DNA of 64,000 bases from Neckera pumila. Its lineage: Eukaryota; Streptophyta; Bryopsida; Hypnales; Neckeraceae. The stretch spans positions 49,043,022 to 49,107,021 of the forward strand of contig OZ018408.1 of assembly GCA_963969595.1 (NCBI GenBank), written 5' to 3'. Positions within the stretch are counted from its first letter, which is position 1. Every line of letters begins with the position of its first letter. Of this stretch, positions 22,461-34,006 are shown one piece after another. Both the position numbers and the translations under genes were made by a program. The notes beneath the pieces were generated by a model that did no database searches, had not been told where the DNA came from, and saw nothing but the letters and a program-made list of their open reading frames with translations.

Positions 22461-23346
22461 TTAACCCCTAAGGTTCCATTGTTACCTCAAGGGACAAATT
22501 GGAATTTGGGTAGGTTCCTGTGACCTCAATTTTTTATTAGTTTTTTTGAAATTTTTTCATAAGATACAAAAATTGATAAGCTATGTGAGAATATAATTTT
22601 TATTTCAATTTGTGACTAGGAGCAAAAATTATACTACAAAAAGCCTAGCACAAAAGAAACTGCAAAAAGTCAAGAATATATTTTTGAAATTTTTTTTTCT
22701 AAAGTATTATCTAAATTTGAAGCTTTGATTCATTCTATTTGGACTTATAATGAGAGAGGTATGGACAATCTATTTTTTTGGTTAATTAGAGCATCTTCTT
22801 GAAAAAATAACTTGTGGAATTCATTTTTGAATGCAATTTTCAGAATTTTTCCAAAAAAGTTGTTTGATAGAGTTGTGCTTGCTTGCTAAAATAATCTCAC
22901 CATATTTCAATCCCATCTTAGAGCTATTAATGATTTAGAATTTTTTTCAATCTTGGACCTACTTCTATTTAATAATTTTTTAAAGAATGAAAATCAAGTG
23001 TGTTTTTTTTGAATTTTTTTTTCAGACTTTCAACTCAATCCTTCAACATATAAAATTTTAAATTCAAAGTTTGTGCAAAAAATTTCCACAAATGGTGGTC
23101 AAAGTCATTTAAAATTGCAGGCCAGTGTTCAAAAAAAAATCTTTTTCAACTTTGAATGCGAATATCTTCCAATCTGTATCATCAAACTTCATGAAATTTT
23201 TACCACATGATCTAAGACAAGTGAAGTATAAGATCCTATTGTGAAATTCTAAAAAAAAGTTTTTTTTGTACTCTTGGATGAATGCAGCAAAAATGGCAAT
23301 TTTGAGTGGTTTTTGACAAAAAAATAGCCTTAGGACTTTAGATGAA
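22461..23346. mobile_element. TTAA element, A2 reversed, about 885 bp
   Basis: It begins TTAACCCCTAAGGTTCCATT and ends in the decayed form GGACTTTAGATGAA. The internal order is the reverse of the 6995 copy. The last 140 bp serve as the uninterrupted reference for the nested site at 18648. Confidence 0.75.
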
Positions 23347-23582
23347 AAAAAAAAGTTCAATTTTTCTCTCTATTTCCCACATTTGTCTTTACACAAAAAA
23401 GAAGTTTAATTTTTCAAAAATGTCAATAAGGCAAACTAATCATTTTACCAGCTATATATTGGTTTACCTTATGGCTTCTAATGTTATTGCTTATAGCCAA
23501 TTATGTAGTGCCACATGGCAAAATATCCATTTTCCCCCTATTATGAATTTTATGGAAAAATGCGCTTCATCCAATTAACCTG

Positions 23583-24148
23583 TTAACTCTTTAAAGACAA
23601 GAATCAAAGTCGTCCAAATTTGCAAAATTGTGAAGATGTTTTATAAAATGCAATATAGAACAATAATTTAATAACCACTTTCAAACAAAAATTATAAAAT
23701 GTAATCTTTTCATCAGTTGCCCATATATTTAGATAGATCATCTGCTAAAGTAACTAATATTTTTATATATAATTTGAAAGCTAAAGTTAAATATTCCTTC
23801 TAAAATTGGTTATTGATTGAATATATGTAATTTGGAGATTATAAAGAGTTTTAAGTTATAAATGCTAAATTTTGATTATTGTAATTGTTTGAGATTTTTT
23901 ATTTTACTCATTTATTCATATTGTTTTTGAATGGCTGATTTTTTTAATAGAATTTTTTTTTTTCTAAGGTTGCTGCTTGAACTCTAGAATGATTTACATA
24001 GGAAAGTTCCAAAAGCACATATTGCACAAATGTAAAGAAAACTAATACAAGAATGTACCAACATTTAGATGGATGGAAAAAACAAGCTTAGGACATATTT
24101 GCATTCATCCATTGTTCAAAATTTGAATGTTTTTTTGATAGGGGTTAA
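23583..24148. mobile_element. TTAA element, family D, 566 bp
   Basis: The left end TTAACTCTTTAAAGACAAG and the right end GATAGGGGTTAA bracket AT-rich sequence with TATAAAATGCAATATAGAA and CATTGTTCAAAATTTGAATG. Both blocks recur in the 401-bp copy at 61015-61415. Confidence 0.68.
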
Positions 24149-24298
24149 AGACTAGGTTACTAGGAGATAGTCTAAATTTCAAAAATTGCCAAGATGAAAT
24201 ACGACAAGCACCTCAATATAACAATATAATCCCTAAAGGATCAAATGACTATTCAATGTACACAAGTGATCTTAGGTAGGTATATATGAAGTTATTTT

Positions 24299-25228
24299 TT
24301 AACCCCTAAAGTTTCATGACTATGTTCTCACCAAAAATGCTCCAAAACTGCCATTTCTAATACAACTACCAAATTTTTGGAAAAAAACAATTTTTGACAC
24401 ATGTAACCATAGGATCTTGTAGTATGATATTTTGAAAACATGTGGTAAAAATTTCAGAAAATTCCACCGTGTGGATCATAAGATATAAGCATGCAAAGTC
24501 TTGAAAATCATTTTTTCAATCCTGCGAAAAACCGGGCAGCTGCACTTTGCAAGCTCACTTTTCAATGAAGAAATGCCGATAAAGGTGGTGCTTCTTTGAA
24601 TTCAGTTTCCTAAACAAGTTGTCTATATGCTTGAAAAATTTCACATCATTTGGAATTGTACAACATATAGGAAAAAAATAGTAAGTAGAAAGAAGTAGAA
24701 ATGATTCAAAATACTAAATTGTTAAAATTTTAATCATGGAATTTAAAAATACCAATCCCAACGGTTATAATGTTGTAATAATCAATTTACATCCGAGGAT
24801 TTTTTTTTTTTCCAAAAAAATTGAAAATTGAGTTAAATAAACGACTTTAAAATTTTTTTTAGAGTAGACAATTCATAACTGCCCGCAAACCAAAAAACCT
24901 CATAACTTTTGACTCATTGATTGAAATGGAATGAATCAAAGCTTTTTAAGTATATACAAATGTAGAGAACCAATTTCAAAAAAAAATTCCGGAAAAAACG
25001 ATTTTTTCTGATCTGCCCAAACTGCCCGGTTACGAAAAAAAGCAACATATTAGGTTACAACTTTTGACTCGTATTTCAAAATGTCATGAAACTTGGTACA
25101 CATGAAGATATTCCTCGCCCCCACCTTCTATTAAAATTTCAGCCTCAAATATGGATTTCTCTAGTCACACGTACCTGCCCAAAATTTCTATACGGCCAAA
25201 AAACGCATGTTGGTCCTTTAGGGGTTAA
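24299..25228. mobile_element. TTAA element, family A1, 930 bp, complete, nested in family C
   Basis: It starts TTAACCCCTAAAGTTTCATG and ends GGTCCTTTAGGGGTTAA. It is nearly the same as the copy at 16641. It interrupts the family C element at TTATTTT-TTAA-TGGAGG. Confidence 0.83.
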
Positions 25229-25385
25229 TGGAGGTTCTTCAAATCTTGATACAAAGTGTGAATAATTACCCCCTTGATGAGAATATATATGTTGTTCAAA
25301 TCGGATGCTTAGATCATAAGTTATACAACCCTCAATTTTTTGTGCAACTTAGGCAACTTCGAGCAATATATGCAAAGTCCTCCTG

Positions 25386-26491
25386 TAAGTCCTAAAGCCC
25401 TAATATGCATTTTTTGGGTAAAATAGTAATTTTGGGCAGCTCACTACGAACAAAATTTTTATTTTTTTTCTTTGGAATTTTTACATAGTTTGTGCCTAAG
25501 GAGTAAGCTTTAAGGTGCAATAATTTTAATAACTTTTGACTACATGGTTAACGAGATGGTTAAAAACTTATTGCATTCTATGAAGGGTTTTTTTTTTGAA
25601 ACAAGTGTGTTGAAGAATACACTGCAAAGGTTCCATCAGGTAGAAAGGTTGCTTTTACGCCAAATAAACACAACCGGTCGCCGCCAGGTATTGAACTCGC
25701 ATGCAACCTTGCCATTCGGTTTGGGTACCTTTCCACCATCATCCGTTAGTTTAGGATCATCTCAGACCAGATGCTATGAAATTTTGAATACTTGGCGAGC
25801 AGCTCAAAAAATCACTTTTAAAAAATCATAAATTTGAAATTGGTTTTCTAGATTTATATACATGTGGAAAGCTTTGAATCATTCCATTTTGATTAATGAG
25901 ATGAAAGTTATGAGGAGATTTAGTTTGCGGGCAATTATGGATTCACTACTCTAAAATAAATTTTGAAGTCACTTATTTAACTCAATTTTAGATGTTTTTT
26001 GAAAAAAAATAGAATCATAGCATGTACATTGTTTGTTTCAACATTAAAACCATTGGGGTTGGTATTTTCAATTCCATAATTAAATTCTTAACAAACTGAT
26101 ATTTTGAATCGTTTTCTAGTTCTTTCTACTTATTATTTTTTTCCTATATACTGTACAATTGCAAATGATCTGAAATTTTTCAAGCATGTAGCCAACTGGA
26201 CTTCAAGAATGAATCTAAAGAAGCACCAACATTTTGGACATTTTTTCATAGAAAATCAAGCTTGTAAGTGTAGCTCCCCGTTTTTTATAGGGGATTTTTG
26301 CCAATTCAAATGCGAATATATTAGAATCTTCAAGGTGGAAATTTTTGAAGTTTTTTCCTCATCTTTTCAAACCTACAAGAGTACTACAAGATCCTACGGT
26401 TGCATGTGTCCAAAAATGAGTTTTTTTCTAAAATAGAAATGGTAGTTTTGAAGCGGTTTTGGTGAAAACATAGTCAAAAACCTTAAAGAGA
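25386..26491. mobile_element. TTAA element (A1, reversed) nested in family C, carrying a SINE
   Basis: The ends have decayed to GTAAGTCCTAAAGCCC and ACCTTAAAGAGATAA. The interior matches reversed A1, including AGTTTGCGGGCAATTATGG and CTATGTTTTCACC (complement). The SINE at 25585-25773 accounts for the extra length. Confidence 0.7.
25585..25773 (-). mobile_element. tRNA-derived SINE, about 190 bp
   Basis: On the minus strand it has an A box TGGTGGAAAGG (25738-25728) and, 30 bp further, a B box AGTTCAATACC (25697-25687). Both fit the RNA polymerase III consensus TRGYNNARNGG / RGTTCRANNCC. It ends in a run of ten A (25597-25588). Direct CTATGAA copies (25578-25584 and 25774-25780) flank it. Related TTAA elements lack the insertion. 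No other copy is seen in the window. Confidence 0.75.
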
Positions 26492-26839
26492 TAATTTTGA
26501 AATTTGGCAAGTATATAACTTACATGATACAAGATGCACATGTTTTTTAGAAACTTGTATATAGTGTAAAAATCTCACTTTAGGATGAGTTAAAGTCTAC
26601 TAGCCTTGTCGGGCAAGACAAAAAAGTGTTTTGCTTTTAGTTCAGATATTATGACCTTTCTGTTTGTGCCGTTATAGTTTCTCAAATTGTTTTTGTACAT
26701 TCCCATAGTAGTCTAGTACAAATTTTTATGATTGAATTTTGTAAAAAAAATATTATTATTATTTTTTTCTCACTGCCTAAAAAGTGGCAGTTTTTCACAA
26801 TTTGAGCCCAAAAGTGTGCCTTGGTCTTTTGGGGGTTAA

Positions 26840-27807
26840 TGATGACTTTTATACAAAAATTATAAAATACAATCTATAAAGCATATTCAGTTAAATCTTA
26901 TATTTCATTAACCAACATTTATCAATATAAATTTAAGTCAAAGAAATCAAAATTCTTTATTTGTATTGAATCTATTTCAGATTGAACATTTGTTGTTATC
27001 AAAAGAGTTGATTTCTTTGACATTCAAAATGTTTAGTTTTAATTGTATTTAGATCTTTGTTTACTTATTTAATATTCAAACCATTTTTGATGAATCGTTT
27101 TTGCAAATTAAAAATTAAACTTTTTTCAGAAACAAAAATTTGAAATTGGTTACTAGATTTATATCTACGTGTAAAGCTTGAATCATTCCATTTTGATCTA
27201 TGAGATGAAAGTTATGAAGGGTTTAAGTTTGTAGGCATTATGAATTCTCTACTCTAAACTAAACTTTGAAGTCATTTATTTAAATCAACTTTAAGATTTT
27301 TGAAAAAAAATAAAAAATTTGGATTAAAAATAAAAAACATTACAACCATTAGGATTGGCATTTTTCAATTCTATAACTAAATTCTTAACAATTTAGTATT
27401 TTGAATCATTCTCTACATTTTTCTACTTACTATTTTTTTCCTATGTGTTGTATTATAATTCCAAATGATTTGAAATTTTTCAAGCATGTAGCCAACTTGT
27501 TTTGAAAAATGAATTCAAAGAAGCAGCAACATTTTGGACACTTTTTCATAGAAAAGCAAGCTTGTAAAGTGCAGTTGCCTGATTTTTTCAAAAAAACATT
27601 TCTATGATTTCAAATGCTCATGTCTTTTGATCCACACAATGGAAATGTCTGAAATTTTTCCACATGTTCTCAAGTCAGATGTACTACAAGATCCCACAAT
27701 TACATGTGTCAAAAAATGTTTTTTTTTCAAAATCTGGTACTTCTATTACAAATGGCAGTTTTAGAGCGTTTTTGATGAAAACATAGTCATGCAACTTTAG
27801 AGGTTAA
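26840..27807. mobile_element. Truncated TTAA elements: family D fragment and A1 reversed
   Basis: About 26850-27095 resembles the interior of family D (TATAAAATACAATCTATAAA). From about 27100 the sequence is reversed A1 and ends CAACTTTAGAGGTTAA. The left end of the A1 part is missing. Its final 150 bp provide an uninterrupted reference for the insertion site at 20062. Confidence 0.55.
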
Positions 27808-28434
27808 GGAAAACTGTTTGATATGTCAATGAAAATATGCTCAACACAATTCTGGAGGAATTGCAACTATTTATTATGATATTTTTTGACCGCAACAATT
27901 CAGAGTCCACTTACTTCTCCTACAACCAACTTTTTTGTCAGAGAATGATCCTTGCCTGACATCTTTGCACACTTGATTTAGGTTGGTGCCAAGCAGTGAA
28001 GTGCCGCACAATGAACTATGATTAGAAAGTATTTGAAAACATGGAAAGCAAGAACAAATATAGAAATTTATAATTTTTGGTGGGGCTTGAGTGCAGCTAT
28101 GGATGGGAAAGTATTCAATGAAAGCCACATTTTTGATATTGGGAGCCCGCCACAAGAAGTTTTCCGTGCTAATTTTTCAGAGCAAGAGTGGAGATGCTCT
28201 AAAGATACAAATTGGTATACCGAATCTACAAGGTAGGTTCAACATAAAATCATTCTAAAAATAGATGCCATTTATTGGAAAATTGTTTTTTCAAAAAACA
28301 CTTGGGAAAATAATTCAAAGAATTCTATTTTAAACATATGTCAAATCTTATTTTCCAGAAAAAAATAAATATTTGGCTGAGGACGTTTTTAGAATTAGGT
28401 TTTGGGTCTTTGCAGCGTCAGCAGCGCAGTTCAG
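27808..28434. other. Intergenic DNA, nothing certain
   Basis: GGAGATGCTCTAAAG near 28191 looks like the right end of a PIF/Harbinger MITE, but no left partner was found. The 72-codon plus frame at 28018-28236 is not recognisable. Confidence 0.3.
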
Positions 28435-29332
28435 TTAACCCCTAAAGGACCAAGGCCTTTTTCTTAGCCAAAAAACACTCAAAATTGCCATTTCTATAGC
28501 AAAGAGTAAAAAAATTTGAAAAATGTTTTTTTCCCACATCTAACCATAGGATCTTATACCTAACTAGTATGAGAGTGTGTGGAAAAAATTTCAGAATTTT
28601 TGACCACACAAATTGCAAGATATCTTTGTTTAAAGTGAAAAAAACAAATTTTCAGCACATTGTGGGACTAGATTTTTTGACTTTGAACATTTTTAACTTT
28701 ATTTTTTTGCACTACAAAGTTTTGAGCTTTTAATGTTTATACTGGAGAATTGAGTTGAGAATCTAGCCAACAAAAAGAAAGTTAAGAAAAAATTAATTTT
28801 CATTATTAAAAAAATTGTTAAGTAGAAGTAGGTACAAGGTATACGGAAAATCTAAAATATTTATATATTTTAGGTGAGATTAAAATGCACTAATCCCAAT
28901 GGTGAGATTGTTCTAGCAAGTAAACTAAACCATGAAAAAAAAAAATCTGAAAAATCTGAAAAATTGCATTCAGAAATGAATCCTACAAGATTTTTTTCAA
29001 AAAGATGCTCTAACTACCCGAAAAACAAGAATGTCCATAACTTTCTCATACAAAATCCAAATGAAATGAATCAAAGCTTTCTAGATAACAAAAATATAAT
29101 CTACAAGAAAAAAAATACTTAAAAAAAAATTTGCCGTCCCCTGTTTTGAGCTCATTTGGTCATAACTTTTGATCCCGAGCACCGATTGTGAAAAAAATTA
29201 TATTCCCATGAAGCTAATCAGCTTTTCTACTTCCAAAAAAAGTTTCAAAAAATCAGAAGAAAATTTCAGCCCGTAGGTACTGCCCCAAAACGCATTTGTC
29301 CCCCGAAGGGACAATGGTCCTTTAGGGGTTAA
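28435..29332. mobile_element. TTAA element, family A2, 898 bp, complete
   Basis: It starts TTAACCCCTAAAGGACCAAG and ends ATGGTCCTTTAGGGGTTAA. It aligns along its whole length with the 20062 copy. Both contain the block CCATTTCTATAGCAAA. Confidence 0.83.
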
Positions 29333-29790
29333 AAATCAGCCTTCAATGACGTCGAATTCGTGTAGTCCAATTCCGCCTTCCAACGTCGAATTCGTAGGGC
29401 CGGAGCTTCGCCGCTGCTTTGCGCAATTTTGACAGGCATTCAATGAACGAACTGTCCATTTTCGGACAAAATTTGAGCTGGAAATGTCCAGACATTTGCA
29501 GTTCGTTGTGTTGGACTTGTGGCTACCGGGTGATTTTGGAGATGCGGGTCTCGAGCCGATGATGGGGTTTCCTCATCATCGGTTAAGTGGGATTGTACTG
29601 GGATTTCACATTTCAACCATGGCTCTTTCGCATTATTTTGTAGCACATTATAAACCTGAGGGTCGACATTATTGAGTCGGCAGTGTTGAGTATTGGGTGG
29701 TATTTTTCAATTGTGTATCTTGCACTGGCAGGCAAGAGCATACTTATTTTGCGTGCTTGTTGTGGTAAATTTTGAACCTGGCTGATATAG

Positions 29791-30993
29791 GAGATGTTGT
29801 CTTCAAAGATTTGCAACACAAGACGGAGGCCCTTAACACACTAAAACTCCCTATCACAGTAAAAGCTGGAATCATTGGTTCATTCACTTTGAAGGTACGC
29901 TGCACTGAAGGAATTCTTGGGGATGCGATACATTATTTGAAGTGAATTCAACGTTTGCATCGTGCTTGTAAAATCTGGTTTCACATTTAGTCGTTGTGTG
30001 CTACACGAATTGGGGATGTTGGAACCAAGTTAATAATAATATAACTAATGTTTTACTTATGCTGGTTCCTTGGAATCGACTAGCGTTTTTATACTTGCTG
30101 AACCTCTCCAAGACCTTCACCGCAACTACACAGCTTCCCATGAATAATTTGGTGAATTGCAGAAAGCGATAACGATTAAATCAACATAACTTGCAGAAGA
30201 TGAGTCTAACTTCTTGTGTCTTTTCGCCTCATACCATTTATCTTTATTGTCTTCCTGCAAGCACGCACTCCACTCTCATTAGAAATTGCAATAGCACACA
30301 TAAGCAAACTGATCGAACAGTTCAGTTTATCACAAAGTTTTCGATTAAGTTATCCTCCAGGTTAACATTTCTTAAATAGTTTGCAAAACAACCAAGATTA
30401 TCAAAACTGAGAGCACAATATTAAGACACATCTGCCTCTGTATTCGTCATGCTGTACCCAGTGGCATTCATGTAGCAGATCAACTTTGTAGATACCTTTT
30501 CAGATCATCAGACAAGACTGAAACCAAGGAAGTCTTGATTCCAGTGCCACAAAGACTGGTAAATGAGTTAAGCTTAAAATGTGAACTATTGTTGATTTTG
30601 CAGGCGGCTGAATTGGCCATGTTTGAGGCGAGGACCACAAGACATCTGGGCCTCAAGGAACCGTATGTAAACATTGATTTCCTGGTGCTAATGAATCAGC
30701 AAACTACAGTTTTCTCAAAGGATTCGAGAATCATTGATGGACTTCAGTGTTACGAATGTTATTGTTAATATTTGGGGAACTAAGTTATACTTGAATTCAG
30801 AGCGTCTAATTTTTTTTATTTTTTTGAACTTTTTTGTTCTCAAAGAGCCTTGCGATTTTGTGAATTGCTGTCTGTGATAATTCTTGCAGGATACAACCTC
30901 TAACACGTGGATTAGCTTTTTCATTGCGACTATTGTTGGGAACTTGAAATTTTTAATCACCAATTTGCACATTTGTTATGACGGCATACTGAG
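29791..30993 (+). pseudogene. VPS13 (SHRUBBY-type chorein) N-terminal gene fragment, unprocessed and broken
   Basis: Five exon remnants keep their order. 29791-29894 gives GDVVFKDLQHKTEALNTLKL then PITVKAGIIGSFTLK, with a GTACGC donor. 30065 onward gives VPWNRL, then VFILAEP after a deletion of about 11 codons. 30504-30558 ends KEVLIPVPQRL. 30604-30662 gives AAELAMFEARTTRHLG. 30890-30993 gives FIATIVGNLKFLITNLHICY. These match in order the chorein domain of plant VPS13 lipid-transfer proteins, closest in my memory to SHRUBBY. Introns remain, so it is not retrocopied. Damage seen: acceptor AG replaced by TG at 30063-30064, the deletion, and a frame mismatch between the last two exons. The first exon and the remaining 3000 or so residues are absent. 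Confidence 0.8.
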
Positions 30994-32255
30994 GTATGTG
31001 TTCTTTGTATTAGCTGCAAATGACTTGCATGATGATCGTGCAACACTTCAAATTTTGTGGGTTTGATGTTGTTCTATGCTTAGGTTTGGGGCAATTTGAA
31101 GCATGTTGGTGTTTGTTATAAACACCATACCTAAAATCAACATTATTACCATTTGTCTTACAATTAGAGGTACTGAACGTACAAGAGAGAGGACTAGAGA
31201 TATGGAGGGCATTCAATTCTTTCTAAAGTACTGACTTAGGATTTTTAACAGAACCAAAGGCCCAATGTTTGTGATAGTAATCTGCAAATAGTAACCTCAA
31301 CTTGGCTACCTCAAATTTATTTGTTACAATCCATTGTTTGATATCACAATTTGTTGGATGAGTCTTAATTGTTTGTTTTGTTTTTTATTTTAAATTCATA
31401 GGTTTACAACTTCAGATCTATGCATGTAGGTGAAAATGCTAGACCTCTTGGCCATGTACGTTTCAATCATCACAATTATGGATTTGACACTTGGCTTTTT
31501 TCTATATCGGAGTGATTAAATGAAGTTCAATTATACCAAGATTCTAGAGTTCAACAAGGACATGCACAAAGTGAATTAGTGACTAGTTGCTCAAAAATGA
31601 TGATGTGTTGTGAGATAGACATCTTGGTAGTGCAATCTACTTTAAGGATTAACTTATTGGTAGAAACTAGTTCAGTGTAAATATTTGTTTGATTGTCAAG
31701 CTAGTGCATATTCTCAACTATTGCATCTCAAGGTGGTGATATTCTTACAAAAAATAGGAATTGGAATGTAAAATTGTGATTTTGAAGATTCTTATTTTAC
31801 TTATTTATTGAAGTTGGTTTTGAAGATTTATGTTTTGAATTGAAATAATTAGTTTTTGAGGTCAAACATACTTATACTTGGGTGGTTGCACACTACAATG
31901 TACCGTTTTTTTTATCACGGTGCACCACTATGTAATATTGTTTTAAAAAATTTGAAAATTCATATCATTAAATGCTCATTGAATTTTGAATAAAAAATAA
32001 AAATCTTACACACCAAATCTACTAAAGGTATGTAATTTAATTGAAAAAATCAATGAAAAGATCTCTACATAGACTAGATGAGTAAATTTACATAAAAAGA
32101 GTACTTTGTCATGCTACATCATAAACATATTGAATTTAGAGATCTCATTGATAACAGTTGAAAAAATTGAATATTATAACATAGATATAAATACCTCTTC
32201 AAAGATTGCACTTTTTTTGTAAAAGTTATTTTAGGATTTTTTCACATTTTTATAT
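30994..32255. other. AT-rich intergenic DNA
   Basis: I searched this stretch for further VPS13 exons (the SNPGHPF block and beyond) and saw none. No other gene or element ends were found. Confidence 0.4.
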
Positions 32256-32952
32256 TTAATCACTGGAGTTTTTTCCATCAAAAACCACTTAAAACTGCCA
32301 TTTCTATTGGAAAGAGAAAAAATTAATTTTTAATTTTGCATATTTAACCGTAGGATCTTGTATTAAACTAGTATTAGAATATGAGGAAGAAACTTTATAA
32401 ACTTTGACCATGTAAAATGGCAAAATATTTGCATTTAAATTGAAAGAAACAAAAAAATTTGCATCTTACTTGACTCGATTTTTTGGCTTTGAATCTTCTT
32501 TATTTAAAATTTTTGCACTTGTGAAACTTATTTTTGGACATATTGTGAAAATTGAGTTTAGAATTGAATCTTACAAGTTATTTTTTGTTATACTTTGATT
32601 GACCACAAAACAAGATTGTCCATATATAATTTCCACATAGCAAATCCAAACAATATAAATCAAAGCTTTCCATTTAGATAAAAATACAATTTATGAGAAA
32701 CAAATTTTGAAATTTTTTTACTTTTAATTTTGTGGGTTTTTCTTTCTGCCCTACCAAATTTAATTTTGTACTTATTGTACCATGTCTTTAGCCCTCAAGC
32801 ACTAATTTAAATAAAAACTATATTTTCAAAAAGCTAATGCCCTTTTTTATCTTTCAAAAAGTTTTAGAAAATCAAGACAAATATTGAGATTGCAATTGCA
32901 TACTCAAAATCCATTTTGTCCTCAAAAAGGACAATGGGACTTTAGGGGTTAA
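32256..32952. mobile_element. TTAA element, A2, internally deleted (697 bp)
   Basis: The left end has decayed to TTTAATCACTGGAG; the right end is intact (GGGACTTTAGGGGTTAA). The interior follows A2 order with about 230 bp missing in the middle. Confidence 0.68.
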
Positions 32953-33192
32953 ATTTGATGTTTAAAATCTTAGATTGACCTTTGAGGATTTTTAAACGCA
33001 TATTTCAAACAAATCAAATGAATTTTTTTATACAAATTATGAGGTGGAAAAATTCTTCCAATTTTTAATAAAGATCCATCATGAAGTAATTGTGACAAAA
33101 CAAAGTAGATTTTTTAGAACAAATTTTGGTGCTAAGATTTGTTACTTGATGCAAAACTTGTGCAAATCACTTAATGCACAAAATAATGCATG

Positions 33193-33429
33193 CTTTATAA
33201 GAAACTCATGTTTTTTAGGATGTTTTCACTATTTTTGGAACGCATTTTTGTGGACATTAAACAAAACAACCCATGTTTTTATGTCAACAATGGTGTTCAA
33301 TAAAACATCTTGAAGTTTTATTGAACACCATTGTTGACATAAAAACATGGGTTGTTTTATTTAATGTCCACAAAAATGTGTTCCAAAAAACAGTGAAAAC
33401 ATCCCCCAAAATATGGGTTTCTTATAGTG
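33193..33429. mobile_element. CACTA-like hairpin MITE, 237 bp, ATG duplication
   Basis: The right end TTTCTTATAGTG (complement CACTATAAGAAA) pairs with the left end CTTTATAAGAAA. The arms of over 100 bp are nearly perfect (GTCAACAATGGTGTTCAATA and its complement flank a loop of about 10 bp). Direct ATG copies flank it (33190-33192 and 33430-33432). A half copy is at 12580-12697. Confidence 0.83.
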
Positions 33430-33432
33430 ATG

Positions 33433-34006
33433 TTGAAAATTTGTACATTGTAGTGTGCAATTATCCACCCTTGATCTGTAGAAAATTTGGAAACAAGAAG
33501 TTGTAAAAATCTCTTGTATAAATGTAAGAGAAATATTGACATGAACCTACAAATATATAGATGGGTGAGAAACAAAAATTGTGTGTGCATTAGAAGACAT
33601 GTTTGTATTCATCTATTGCTCAAAATTTGAATGTCTAGTTCTTAAATAGGAATTTAGTTTTGAATTATAAAGCCTGATATTATATATTCTTCAATGCAAC
33701 TAATAAGTCCTCCGAGTCAATTTTTTTACGGGTGTTTGTACTTTGTATTAAATATGGATTGTTTTAGTCTTTTAATGAAATAACCATATGAAATTTCTTA
33801 TTTGAATTGCCTAATAATGAATAAAATGTTGTCCTTTACTTTGCCCTTCTTTCATTTCTTATTCTAGATTGTATTTGAATTTGAAATCAACTTCATATTT
33901 TTCAAAATGACAATTAAACACAATTGTTCTCATTGTAGTCATGTAATCGTGTAGTGGCAAAAGTGTTTCCTCTCCATATTGAGGTTCTAGTCCAACCCAT
34001 ACAACT
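33433..34006. other. AT-rich DNA with a family D fragment
   Basis: About 33480-33660 resembles the right part of family D (AGATGGGTGAGAAACAAAAA, TGCTCAAAATTTGAATGTCT) without clear ends. The rest is uncharacterised. Confidence 0.45.

Larger units (their letters stand above)
24227..26839. mobile_element. TTAA element, family C, split by two nested TTAA elements
   Basis: The segments 24227-24298, 25229-25385 and 26492-26839 together align with the family C copy that starts at 63448 (shared ..CCCCCTTGATGAGAAT.., ..TAGCCTTGTCGGGCAAG.., TTTTTCTCACT). The left end has decayed to ATAATCCCTAAAGG; the right end is GGTCTTTTGGGGGTTAA. Confidence 0.7.

Noticed and set aside
25674..25740. A functional tRNA gene at the polymerase III boxes
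   Set aside because: No cloverleaf can be drawn around the boxes, and the unit has an A-tail and target duplications, as expected for a SINE.
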